Shown here: piece after piece, positions 23,150 to 33,295 of the stretch | How the letters are laid out: the number at the start of each line of letters is the position of its first letter | Position numbering within the stretch: position 1 is the stretch's first letter | NCBI GenBank assembly: GCA_034769895.1 | Contig: CM068372.1 | Location: 237,608,343 to 237,672,342, forward strand | Source: Magicicada septendecula | Taxonomy: Eukaryota; Arthropoda; Insecta; Hemiptera; Cicadidae | Direction of reading: 5' to 3' | Length of the DNA: 64,000 bases | Program-made: the position numbers and the translations under genes | The notes under the pieces: model-generated | What the model saw: the letters and a program-made list of their open reading frames with translations, nothing else | Told to the model about the DNA's origin: nothing | Databases searched by the model: none

Positions 23150-23398
23150 TTATGACCCTGAAGAAAAGTACCAACTCTGCAGTAGTATGTCCTTGAAATT
23201 GTTTTGCATAGCTTCAAAAAGAGCTTCTGTTTTATCTGCTTCCTTCTTATGTTTCTCGTCTTGCCGTTCTTGCGACTCAAGGGTCAGTGCTTCTTGCTGT
23301 TCTTCAGCCTCTTCTTTTTCCTGTCTGCGTTTTTCTGCTTCTTCCGCCTCCTGTCGTAGCAGTGCTTGGAAAGCTTCCATCATCTGACTGGCATCCAT
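23150..23398 (-). pseudogene. Ty3/gypsy gag N-terminus fragment
   Basis: An ORF of 82 codons starts MDASQMMEAFQALLRQ and continues as a Glu/Lys/Gln-rich coiled coil, then breaks off at 23150. It sits 65 bp downstream of a gypsy-type primer-binding site and LTR on the same strand, where gag begins in such elements. Many gypsy gag proteins open with a comparable acidic coiled coil. Nothing of capsid, protease or pol is left, so only the 5' end of the element survives. Confidence 0.6.
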
Positions 23399-23463
23399 TG
23401 TTTACCGATTACAATTACAAATTACACTAGTCTTGTACAATGTTTCCACTGTTAACGTTTCTG

Positions 23464-23480
23464 TCCCACTTCTGACACCA
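23464..23480 (-). other. gypsy primer-binding site
   Basis: Minus strand TGGTGTCAGAAGTGGGA directly after the LTR end. TGGTGTCA.AAGTGG is a primer-binding-site form frequent in gypsy elements and complementary to a tRNA 3' end (tRNA-Leu-like, from memory). Confidence 0.65.
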
Positions 23481-23589
23481 CTGTTATGGTGATCTCACTG
23501 ATTGTCGTATGGTACAGTGGAAAACAAAATACAAGAAATAAAACTTATAGTTTTACCTTATTTCTTTTCCATCTTGCGACTTCGTTATA

Positions 23590-23642
23590 TATCATACACG
23601 ACATGTTTCAGGAAACATGTTCCCATCTTCAGGTTTTAAAAG
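23590..23642 (-). ncRNA. hammerhead ribozyme motif, PLE-A left arm
   Basis: Minus strand CTGAAGA (23632-23626), helix II GGGAA/UUCCU around loop CAUGU, GAAA (23609-23606), palindromic helix III ACAUGU, then C as the expected cleavage position. Helix I is poor (two pairs, then mismatches). It shares one unpaired base between CUGAAGA and helix II with the other PLE copies here. Confidence 0.7.
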
Positions 23643-23780
23643 TTTTCGTTCTCACATGAAGAACTTGTCAACGTAAATAAAAACTTTTACTAACATCATT
23701 AAAAACACACTACATTAATAACGTACCGCGCGAAGAATCAGTGCGCACTGTTCGGGTTCATAATCGCAACTGTTGATTTC

Positions 23781-25844
23781 TCATTCGTCTATAATCTGAT
23801 AAACATGTTGTAACGCAGTATCGTACAAGCTGTTCGAGTTAAACGACAATTGATCGTTGAGCATTAGTTTTTTTGTGTTCTCGATGCTTTGTAGATTTCG
23901 AATTCTTCTAAAGTGCTCATAATTCGCCCTTTGTTGCAAATATGTAACGGTTTCAAATTTTTGGCGCAACTAGTGTATCTGTGGTTATTATTAATCAAAT
24001 GTAACGCGAAGTTGGAGGTAGTATATCTAATGCTGCCCTTCGGTATGTGTTCACGAAATCTATCTTTAAATTTTCTCTCTGTCTGGCCAATGTAAAACAT
24101 GTCACAATCATCGCACACAATTTTATACACACCCGAGCTATTTTCAAGTTCTGAATGTTTCTTATGTCTGACGAAATTCCGCAAGTTATTCGTGGTTTTA
24201 AAAAATACATTAATGTTTAGTTTTTTAAATACGTTTTTTATAATGTGTGGAAGAAGATTAGTATATTCAGTCGCGATGAAAGCGTTCTCTGTATTATTAG
24301 ATTTAATCACTTTATTTGCTTTGGATTTGTGTTTACGTATTAGTTTGTCTATAATTGTGTCTTTATATCCATTCCTTACGGCTATGAATTTGACAGTGTT
24401 TATCTCTTCCTTCAGGTCTTCTTGGCTTAGTGGGAATGACAATAATCTGTGTACGAAAGCATTGAAGGAAGCCAATTTTTGTTTGTATGGGTGATATGAA
24501 TCTGCATGAATAACCATGTCTGTAGTTGTGGGTTTTCTGTATATCCCAAATTTAAAAGAATCGGTGCATTTCTTGATGCATACATCCATAAAATTTAAGC
24601 TATTATATGTCTCTGTTTCCATAGTAAATTTAATGTTACCGTTTATATTGTTCATGTGTTTGAGCATGATATCGATTTGTCTATTTGTGCCGTTGAATAT
24701 TATAAAGGTGTCATCAACGTATCGGGTGTATGAAATGATAAGTTCATGCAATTTGTTATGAGCAGACAAAAGATATTTATTTTCGTAATAATTAAGGTAT
24801 ATTTCTGCCAATAGACCACTGAGCGGGGAACCCATCGCTAATCCTTCTTTCTGCTTGAAAAACTTGTTATCAAAAGTAAAATAATTTTGTTGGAATATGA
24901 CTCGTAACAATGACAATAGTTCTTGAATTTGCTGCTGGCTTAAAACTGCGGCATTAATCAAGTTGGTTTGAAGTATGTTTATAGTCTCATTTACCGGTAT
25001 GTTAGTGTATAAATTGGTAATGTCAAACGAGACTAGTTTATAGTTCGGGTCAAAATTGACGTTCCTTATGTTGTTTATAAATTCCAGGCTATTCTTTACG
25101 CTATGAACGTTCATTAGTTTGATACTATTTTTTAAAATGAGTTGTAGTTTTTTAGCTACTATATAACTAGGCGCAGATGTGTAATTAACTAAGGGTCGTA
25201 TGGGCATGTATTCTTTGTGTATTTTGGGCAAGCCAGTGAATATGGGGGCCCGCGGTTTCATCTGTTTAATCTGGCGTCTAGTGTCTGTCAAAAAACGTTG
25301 TGCATTCATTAATAACGGAGTTTAATCGTTTTGTGTATTTTGTAGTGGGGTCGTTCTTCAGGCGTTCAATGTTGTTGCAGGTAATGAACTCGTAACCATT
25401 TTTTATGTAATCTGAATTATACATGATAACCAATGTATTGCCTTTATCGGCTTTTGTTATTACTGCTTCATTTATTTTGAGTTTTTGTTTGATACTTTTT
25501 GCTGTCTTAAATCCCTCTTTGTATTTTGAAGGCATTATATCGTTGTTGCTGATTCTTAGTAGTCGCGTTAGTTTGTTGTTGATTATAGATCATGCCTCCT
25601 GTTGTGTTCCTTGATTTTTAATGTATTTTAGAGCAGCTTCAGCATTAGTTACTTCTCGTACTAAATTATTTTTATTAAATTTGGGTAGGTTATAATTTAA
25701 TCCTTTTGATAATACATTTATCTCATCTTCGCTGAATATCATTTTAGTGTGGTTGTCTACTCGTTTGTGGAAAACATGTTTACATTTGATGTCCCTATGT
25801 GTATGTTGTTCGCGTTGTAATTTAGTGAATTTCTTATTGTGCAT
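23781..25844 (-). pseudogene. PLE-A reverse transcriptase plus GIY-YIG endonuclease
   Basis: The N-terminus (25844-25590) includes IFSEDEINVLSKGLNYN, a typical PLE block. It ends at an in-frame TGA (25592-25590), and the frame then continues to 25278. A shift near 25300 leads into a long open stretch, 25309-23864. That holds the RT: PLVNYTSAPSY, FDITNLYTNIPV (motif A), MGSPLSGLLAEIYL, YTRYVDDTFIIF (motif C, YVDD) and YRKPTTTDMVIH. The GIY-YIG nuclease follows: GVYKIVCDDC, FYIGQTERKFKDRFREH. A one-base length change in an A-run moves the last codons to another frame (ending QHVYQIIDE at 23781). One stop and two shifts make it inactive, yet the catalytic motifs are intact, so the decay is recent. 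Confidence 0.92.
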
Positions 25845-25846
25845 GG

Positions 25847-26465
25847 CACTGTCAAATTCATAGCCGTAAGGAATGGATATAAAGACACAATTATAGACAA
25901 ACTAATTCGTAAACACAAATCCAAAGTAAATAAAGTGATTAAATCTAATAATACAGAGAACGCTTTCATCGCGACTGAATATACTAATCTTCTTCCACAC
26001 ATTATAAAAAACGTATTTAAAAAACTAAACATTAATGTATTTTTTAAAACCACGAATAACTTGTGGAATTTCTTCAGACATAATAAACATTCAGAACTTG
26101 AAAATAGCTCGGGTGTGTATAAAATTGTGTGCGATGATTGTGACATGTTTTACATTGGCCAGACAGAGAGAAAATTTAAAGATAGATTTCGTGAACACAT
26201 ACCGAAGGGCAGCATTAGATATACTACCTCCAACTTCGCGTTACATTTGATTAATAATAACCACAGATACACTAGTTGCGCCAAAAATTTGAAACTGTTA
26301 CATATTTGCAACAAAGGGCGAATTATGAGCGCTTTAGAAGAATTCGAAATCTACAAAGCATCGAGAACACACAAAAACCTAGTGCTCAACGATCAATTGT
26401 CGTTTAACTCGAACAGCTTATACGATACTGCGTTACAACATGTTTATCAGATTATAGACGAATGA
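25847..26465 (+). pseudogene. PLE-A inverted partial copy (RT tail and GIY-YIG)
   Basis: An open frame starting VKFIAVRNGYKDTI and ending QHVYQIIDE, nearly identical to the C-terminal part of the minus-strand copy but without its frameshift. It lacks the whole RT palm, so it could not act alone. GIY-YIG motifs (GVYKIVCDDC, FYIGQTERKF) are intact. Confidence 0.9.
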
Positions 26466-26604
26466 GAAATCAACAGTTGCGATTATGAACCCGAACAGTG
26501 CGCACTGATTCTTCGCGCGGTACGTTATTAATGTAGTGTGTTTTTAATGATGTTAGTAAAAGTTTTTATTTACGTTGACAAGTTCTTCATGTGAGAACGA
26601 AAAG

Positions 26605-26655
26605 TTTTAAAACCTGAAGATGGGAACATGTTTCCCGAAACATGTCGTGTACGAT
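26605..26655 (+). ncRNA. hammerhead ribozyme motif, PLE-A right arm
   Basis: CTGAAGA (26614-26620), an unpaired U, helix II GGGAA/UUCCC (26622-26626 with 26632-26636), GAAA (26637-26640), ACAUGU (helix III, self-complementary) and C26646 as predicted cleavage site. Helix I is limited to about CA/UG next to the core. Type I hammerheads in PLE termini are established; activity of this one is unknown. Confidence 0.72.
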
Positions 26656-26980
26656 ATATAACGAAGTCGCAAGATGGAAAGGAAATAAGGTAAAACTATA
26701 AGTTTTATTTCAATGACGTGACTTGGAGACCATAATCACAAATTATGAAAATACAAGACACCAATAAAATCACTGAAACCAGCTTTAATTATCACAATTA
26801 ACAGATTGTAATCAACACGTTATTCAATAAGATTATACTTGTAAAATAATTCAACTTAATTTGTCCACACCATTAATAATGTTAACTAATAGAGCCCTGC
26901 ACAATAATCACTTATCACTAATAACCACTTGAATGCACAGAAGAATCACCCGAAGTAAACTGAAAACTAAGTGGCGGGTT

Positions 26981-26991
26981 GGGATATTTAT
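26981..26991 (-). promoter_or_regulatory. TATA box in the gypsy LTR
   Basis: Minus strand TATAAATATCC inside the LTR, upstream of the part that would be R-U5. Position and orientation fit the LTR promoter. Confidence 0.45.
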
Positions 26992-27149
26992 AATCTGCAG
27001 GGTTCCATAATAGGCGTCCTTAACAAACACTTGAAAATTCTAGAGAATACTTCAGTGCGACCTTAGCAGAAACACACACCATTGGGCCAGTTGAGAAGCT
27101 TTTCGAACAACACTATCGAATGTAAGAGATTGTTCCATATTGTGTAACA

Positions 27150-27699
27150 CTGTCTCGCATATTAAGTATCACGTACACATATAAACATTACAGCTGGACT
27201 CTGCCGAGATAGCTGAGAAACATGTAGAACCTTTTGTAATGGTGTAACAATATTATATATGCGTGTTATCTTTTTTGTGTAAATTATGGTTGTTTCAATA
27301 ATTGGTATCACAGTTGTGAATCAAAATTTATATTTTATGTTTTATATTTACTTATGAAAAATTGTTACTGATAACAATAAATAAACAAGGTCTCAACAGT
27401 GATATGAGTATTTTATTTCAATCGGTACCTAAAAGATGACACTTCCTGTGGTACCACGCCTTGAAAGCTAGAAGTTTCTTTTTTCTTTCTCCTCTATTGT
27501 CTATAGCTGATTTCCATACAACGTGTATCTTTTAATTCTATTTATGAATTTGCATCAACACAAAGATTTTAACAGTGTGGCCCACCTAGATGTCAATCTG
27601 GCCCACTCTCACCCCCTCACTTTCGATATACTGGAGCCACCACTGCTGTTGCGTATCCTTTCTGGATTCCGAGCATTTTTGCACAGAGCTTTCCATTAT
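27150..27699. other. unassigned DNA
   Basis: No gene. A pyrimidine-rich run ending CTATAG (27507) could be a splice acceptor, but no supporting exon was recognised. Confidence 0.35.
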
Positions 27700-28036
27700 G
27701 TACAGCAATGAATCTTTTAATTCAGTTACTGCTGGTAGTGCATTACCTTTACTTTACTTCATTTCTGAAAATAATTTAATGGAAACATTCAGTGGATGTT
27801 CAGAGGTGTTAAAAATCATTATAACAATTCCAGTAACAACAGAAACAGAGAGATGTTTCTTCCCTTTAAAATGTTTGAAAACATTCATAAGGAACACTGT
27901 GTCTAAAGACAAATGTCCCCACTTGCCATGCTTTCCACTGAGAGAAACTTCATTCTAGAAATCAAAGATTTCAATCAAAGAGTGCTTGATAAATTTGCCA
28001 ATATGAAGGGCAAAAGGATTGGTTTTCAGTACAGTT
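27700..28036 (+). pseudogene. hAT transposase C-terminal fragment (ZMYM1/P52rIPK-like)
   Basis: In frame 2, NNLMETFSGCSEVLKIIITI, then PVTTETERCF and KCLKTFIRNTVSKDK match the hAT dimerisation region ('P..TA..ERSFS.LK.IK.YLR..M...RL'). A shift leads to IKDFNQRVLDKFANMKGK before a stop at 28034-28036. Only the last part of the protein remains. It belongs to the same broad hAT group as the element at 34848-39690 but is far more decayed, and its own termini were not found. Confidence 0.7.
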
Positions 28037-28669
28037 AGGTGAGTGGTATAAAAATTATATATTTACATTAATTAGGTCTGATAATATTTTAACAAAAAGC
28101 TAACATTGTTGTTGCTTGAGGTTTGAACTTTATTGTGCACCACTAGATTTTTTATCACAACCCACTGCCGTTTTCAATATACAAAATCTGTCCATTATCC
28201 ATGGTACAAAGTATCCAGCCACTTTGAATATTTTGACAAAGCATCCCATTGCCTTCATGAAACTGTGTAGCCAATCACATGAGACCTTACTGCTCATGTG
28301 TGAATGGTCAGACACCTGTTGGACTTCTCAGTTGGCAGTAAGATATTATTAAGTAATCTTGTATTTTGTTAGACCATCACATTGTGTCTGCATCAAGCTT
28401 TGCTACAAACTTGGACATTCATTCACAAAAAAACATTTGAATGTTAAACAGGTACTTTGGAGAGGATTCCGTTACCAATATTCAAATTAAAGTGTGGCAT
28501 TAACACTTCAATTATGGTCTGGTATCCACAGAAAGCAACCCACATTCTGGAAGACCTTCATCCAGCAGACCTTCTGAAAATGTCAATTGTGTACAAGTTC
28601 AATAAAAAATATTGGCAGTTCACAGATAAGTTAGAAGAAGATTTAGGGATTTTAAGACTTTTTGTTCAT
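28037..28669. other. unassigned DNA
   Basis: ORFs at 28116-28352 and 28457-28708 have no motif I can name. They may belong to an unknown repeat. Confidence 0.35.
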
Positions 28670-29600
28670 GTTGTTTTGATGGTTCATCCTCTTCATTCAC
28701 GCACTTGATATTAGTGATAAATTGTAACTTTCACTTGTGAACACTTACGTTTCTTAATGTCCTCGTATGTTTCGGTGTGGTGTACACCTTCCTCAGCAAG
28801 GTTTAAGTACAGAATGTCGTGAAACAGTTGTAACGGATTATTTTCACAGGTTGGTGGAATGTGTGGGGGTTGTTGGTGGGAGGGGGTTGGCACTGGGATT
28901 CAAAGTATAGTTTGGTTTGTGTATGATTGTGTCAAATAGTACATGTGATTTAAAGTGTAGTTGATCATTTAATATGTTGTTTGGTTGTAGTGTGTAGTGT
29001 TTATATATTTCATACTGTTCAGCCATGTTGAGTTTCCTACTTTTTGGTAAGTAGTGTAGTATTTCGAGGTTGCTTTCTATGTTGGTGTAGCTGTGGTTTT
29101 CAGTCTGTATGTGCGTGGTGAGTGCGGAGTGTATGTAGTTATTAGAGAGGGCTTTTATGTGTTTGGAACATCTTGAAGAAAAAGATCTTCCCTTCTGGCC
29201 TATGTAGAAATGTTTTCAATCACTGCAGTTTAATTTGTATACTCCAGTTTTGTTGTATGTGTCAGTGTCTGTGTTTGTATCGTTTATATGTTTTTTGATG
29301 GTGTTAGTTCTGTAAGCTATTTTATAGTTGTGTTTCCTGAATGTGTTTGCGATTTTGTGTTTGTTAGAGTTGTAGTATGTAAGTGTGATGTACTTATTAG
29401 GTTGTGTGTTGTTGGTATTCTGTGTTTTGGTGTTTTTGTTTAGGATGTGTCTGTGTAGTTTGTTTATTAACTCGGGGGGGGGATCCATTTTTTATCGCTA
29501 TGTATTTAATTGTGTTAAGTTCTTCCTGATAATCTTGTTTACTTTGTGGTATTGTTGTGAGTTTATGGAGCATATAGTTGAATGCGGCATGTTGGATCAG
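28670..29600 (-). pseudogene. Penelope-like element B, 5'-truncated
   Basis: On the minus strand a decayed frame runs from HAAFNYMLHKLTTIPQ (29600) through NKYITLTYYNSNKHKIANTF and IAYRTNTIKKHIND to GVYKLNCSD. The GIY-YIG block with CIGQKGRSFSSRCSKH follows, ending at 28893 (THSTNL). Stops and frameshifts are frequent. Its protein is closest to PLE-C and PLE-D of this window. The outer end (28670-28735) shares CATCCTCTTC.TTCAC and the TTTCACT..TGAAC block with PLE-C, so the true 3' terminus is present. The RT palm is missing: the copy stops where the non-LTR element starts at about 29605. Confidence 0.85.
28755..28800 (-). ncRNA. hammerhead-like motif, PLE-B
   Basis: Minus strand CTGAGGA (28796-28790), one unpaired A, helix II GGUGU/ACACC around loop ACACC, GAAA (28773-28770), then CAUAC in place of the palindromic helix III. 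Helix I pairing is unclear, so the motif is probably inactive, but it sits at the same place as in the other PLEs. Confidence 0.6.
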
Positions 29601-29636
29601 GTAATAAGGAAGCATTCAGAAGAAGTAAAAAAAACG

Positions 29637-30312
29637 ATGAGATCACCAGTTGAGACGTCTAGTGCAAGTGAAGACAAGTTAGATATAATATTGAAAACTA
29701 TACAAGAAATGAAAAATGAGTTAACTAAAGAAATTAAACAAGTAAGAGAGGACCAAAGGAAATTTGCAGAAGAAATGGAAAACATAAAAGATGAAAACGA
29801 AGCGCTCAGGAAAGAAAATATGGACATTAAGAAGGAGTTGGCTGAGGTTAGAAATACAGTGGAATATTTGGAGAAAGATAGAAGGAAAAATAATGTGATC
29901 ATAAGTGGATTAAAAATAGGTGCAGATAACAAAACGGAGATTAAAAAGAACGTAGAGAATTTTATAGGACAGTATATGGAGGTAAATGTGCAGACCAGCG
30001 AAGTGTATAAAATAGGGGAAAAAATGTGGGTAGTTAGATTAGAAAAGGAGGAAGATAAGATGAAAATTCTAGAAAATAAATATAAATTAAAAAAGGATAC
30101 AGGTACTGAAGGAATATACATTAATAACGATTTAACGAAGCAGGAAAGAGAAATACAAAGACAGTTAAGAATGATTAGTTAATGAAAGTAAAGGAGGTGA
30201 GGAAAAAGGAAGGGAAGTTAAAAAAGGGTACAACAAAGTAATTATAGATGGAATAGAATGGAGATGGAATAAGAGTAAAGGGAAGTTGGACATAGCTAAA
30301 CCAAAAAACTGA
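29637..30312 (+). pseudogene. LINE-1 ORF1 (coiled-coil nucleic-acid-binding protein)
   Basis: Starts at ATG 29637 (MRSPVETSSASEDKL). A long Glu/Lys coiled coil (ELTKEIKQVREDQRKFAEE to VEYLEKDRR) is followed by an RRM-like part (NNVIISGLKIGADNKTE, VYKIGEKMWVVRLE). A TAA at 30180-30182 stops the frame. The C-terminus continues in another frame to 30312 (VKKGYNKVIIDGIEWRWNKS), as in ORF1 of related elements, so a frameshift has broken it. ORF1 binds the element RNA in the RNP. The frame is also open upstream to 29385 through antisense PLE-B sequence, which I treat as accidental. Confidence 0.82.
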
Positions 30313-30389
30313 GTTGTAATGAGAGGATGGACATAAAGGGAATGGACAGAGCAGCGAAACTGGATAGGATCATGGGGAGAGCACATGAA

Positions 30390-33215
30390 GTAAATAGACG
30401 TAAATGGAATTTAGGAACATGGAACATCAGAAGTTTATATAATAAGGAGGACGAAATAATTAAAGAATTGGTAGGATATAGATTATAAATTTTAGCATTA
30501 AGTGAAACTAAAAAAAAGGAAGGGGTAAGATTATTATGAATGGTGATCACGTACTTATATATAGTGGAGTAGATGAAGATAAGAAAAAAGGGAAAATATT
30601 TTACAATTATAGTAGTATATGGACCAAACGAGGATGAGAAGGTGGAAGTAAAAGATAAATTCTGGAAAGAACTATTGGAAGTAACAGAGGAAGCCAAAGG
30701 AAATAAATATATTGTCGGTGACTTTAACAGTAGAGTGGGTAAAAGAGATGAGATATATAAAAGAGTAATAGGAATATATGGAGAAGAAATGAGACACAAT
30801 AACGGTAGGATAATGTTGGATTTCTGCTTATTACATGATCTTATTGTGACGAACACTTTTTATCAGCACAGAGATATACATAAATTCAAAAGGGAACAAC
30901 CAAATAGGGGAGAGAAGTCGATAATTGACTATATACTAGGTGAAAGGACCAATAGGAAAATGATAATGGACACTAGAGTCTGGAGAGGTGCAGAAATATA
31001 TAGCGACCATTATTTAGTAATGACCAAATGTAAAGAACAATTAGATAAAAAACAGATATACAACAGAGAAGTAATAATAGAATATAAATCTATCAGATCG
31101 TATAAACTAAAAAGTAGAGATGTAAGTAATAGGTTTAAAGATGTGATCGAGCAAAAATTACAAAAGGTAAGTGAAAATATAAGGCATGCTAATATACACC
31201 AAGGCTGGAGAATAATGAAAGACATAATTATAGATACAGCAATGGAGGTTTGTGGTGTTACTAAAATGAATAATAAAAGAAAACAGACGGTATGGTGGAC
31301 TAATGAAATAAAGGAGCAGATTAAAAGGAAGAAAAGGGAATGGAAAAAGTATACAGCTTATAGAACTATGGATAACTATGAAGCATATAAACAACAAAGA
31401 AAAATTGTTAAAGAATTAGTTGAAAAAGCGAAAGAGAGTGCATGGAAAGATTTTGGAGAAAAATTGGAAAGAGATAAGTGGGAAAATCAAAAGCTTTTCT
31501 TCAGAGTATTGAAATATTTTAGAAAAGAAAAAACTGAGAATGATATATGTATATATAATGCTAATGGGAAAATACTGATAGAAAGAAACGATATAATGAA
31601 TAGATGGAAAGAATACTTTCAAGGATTACTAGGTGGTAAGGAAATCAACAAAGATGATCATAAAGTCAATATTAATGAAGAAGAAGATAGAGAGGATGGT
31701 GAAGTTGCAGAAGAAAAAATAACGATGCATGAATTAAAAGTAGTGATTAAAGGACTTAAAAGTGGGAGATCACCTGGAACAGATAAAATTACAGCAGAAA
31801 TGATAAAGAATATGGGGAAAAAGGGGAAAGAAATACTTTTAGAAATTATCAATAAAGCATGGACAAGTGTAGACATACCAAGAGAATGGGAGTAAGCATT
31901 GATAGTTCCTATTTTTAAGAAAGGTAACACAAGAGATTGTAATAATTATAGGGATATCAATCTGTTAAATACAATTGTTAAGGTTTATGAGCAGATAATT
32001 AATAATAAATTGGTCCCAATTTTAGAAAATAGTTTGGAGGAATCGCAGAGTGGCTTTAGATCAGGGAGAAGTGTGCAGGATCACATTTTTACTCTGCAAT
32101 CTGATAGCTGAGAAGTCGATACAACAAGATAAATTGGTATGTTTGGCTTTTATTGATCTTGAGAAGGCTTTCGATAGTGTGCCTAGAGCAAAAATATGGG
32201 AAAGTTTAAAAAATAGAGGAATAAGGAGTAAAATAATTAAGGTAGTACAGAGGTTATACAAAAATAATGTTAATTATGAAATTGGTAAAAATATGAGGTC
32301 GTTAGGATTTACAACAAATTATGGATTAAGACAAGGAGGTGGACTGAGTCCGACATTATTCAACTTGTATATGGACGACATTATTAAGAAGTGTTCACTG
32401 AAGGTTAAGAAAATGCATGTTGGATACAGGAACTTGCGAAGTATAGAAGTAGCAGAAGGGGCTTTTGCGGATGATGTAGTGCTAATGGCTACAAGTGAAA
32501 GGGCGTTACAGGGTAATTTGAATATATGGAATGAAGTTCTCCAGGAAAAGGGATGAAAATAAATAAGACCAAAACAAAGGTAATGGGGGAGAAAATAATA
32601 AATACAGAGATTGGAGGAGTGAAGATAGAACAAGTCAAACAATTCAAATATCTAGGGGTTATAATAGACAGTAATGGGAAACAAGAAGCTGCATTAAATG
32701 AAAGAATTGAAAAGACAATAAAAGTATACTATGCATTAAACAATAGATTTATAAATAAGAAGGAGATATCAAGAAAAACGAAAATGAGTGTGTATAAAAC
32801 AGTATATAGATCGGTTTTAACATACTGCTGTGAGACGTGGGTGCTATCCAAAAGCCAAAAAAGTAAAATCCAGGCGGCAGAAATGAAATATCTTAGGAGA
32901 GTAGTAGGAGTAACAAGGAAGAACAGAGTTAGGAATACACAAATAAGAGAGGATCTGGAAGTGATATCGATTCTGGATTTTATTGAACAGAGACAACTAT
33001 GCTGGTGGGGACACATGCGGAGAATGGATAGTGATAGAATGGTAAAACAGGTTTGGGAGGCAAAATCAGGGGGGAGAAAGAAGAGAGGAAGACCGCGACT
33101 GACTTGGGATGGAATGATGGGAAACATTTTGAGAGAAAGAGGCTTGGGATGGAGGGAAGCGAAGACATTGTCAATGGATAGAGTAAGATGGAAAAAATTT
33201 GTATATAGAGTGTAG
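30390..33215 (+). pseudogene. LINE-1 ORF2 (APE endonuclease and reverse transcriptase)
   Basis: Endonuclease motifs in order: LGTWNIRSLYNKE, VVYGPNEDE, IVGDFNSRVGKRD, IIDYILG and YSDHYLVMTK. RT motifs: GRSPGTDKITAEMIK, PIFKKGNTRDCNNYRDI, FIDLEKAFDSVPR, GLRQGGGLSPTLFNLYMDD and FADDVVLMATS (the catalytic ADD). The C-terminus has CWWGHMRRMD, RGRPRLTWDGMM and ends KKFVYRV. Breaks are stops before 30573, a TAA at 31893-31895, a frameshift near 32100 and another near 32553. All catalytic motifs survive, so the copy is not ancient. Confidence 0.9.
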
Positions 33216-33295
33216 TTGATGTACTTATCATATATTGATGTAACCCGACACCAATATGGTATAAGGGTATTTTGATAATAAATAAATAAAAAAAG

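Larger units (their letters stand above)
23536..26747 (-). mobile_element. Penelope-like element A, head-to-head double copy
   Basis: A 5'-extended copy on the minus strand (25844-23536) abuts a 5'-truncated copy on the plus strand (25847-26711). They meet at their upstream ends, so 23535-24400 and 25847-26711 form an inverted repeat of about 865 bp. Both arms end with GIY-YIG endonuclease, a hammerhead motif and about 65 bp of tail. The right arm has a further 36 bp (26712-26747) absent from the left. Flanks carry AAAATACAAG (23526-23535, 26748-26757), a plausible target duplication. PLEs are known for inverted partial copies of this kind. Confidence 0.88.
23150..27149 (-). mobile_element. 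5' fragment of a Ty3/gypsy element, its LTR split by PLE-A
   Basis: Reading leftwards on the minus strand, an LTR would begin TGTTACACA (27149) and end CCATAACA (23482), giving TGTTA/TAACA inverted ends. PLE-A (23536-26747) with its 10-bp duplication AAAATACAAG interrupts it. Without the insertion the LTR is about 446 bp. It carries a TATA box and is followed after one base by a primer-binding site and the gag start. The other LTR and pol are absent. The 5' boundary of the LTR is inferred only from its inverted ends. Confidence 0.6.
29605..33295 (+). mobile_element. non-LTR retrotransposon (LINE-1 of this window), near full length
   Basis: Two successive reading regions (a coiled-coil ORF1 and an APE-endonuclease/RT ORF2) are followed by an 80-bp 3' UTR ending TGATAATAAATAAATAAA, a short-repeat tail. 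The 5' end lies close to 29605, where PLE-B sequence stops. No clear target duplication was seen. The sequence is A-rich on the coding strand. The clade is uncertain; the presence of ORF1 and of the GHMRRM...GRPR C-terminus is seen in several arthropod lineages. Confidence 0.88.

Noticed and set aside
24099..24494. 131-codon plus-strand ORF (and its mirror at 25757-26146)
   Set aside because: Both are antisense shadows of PLE-A protein.
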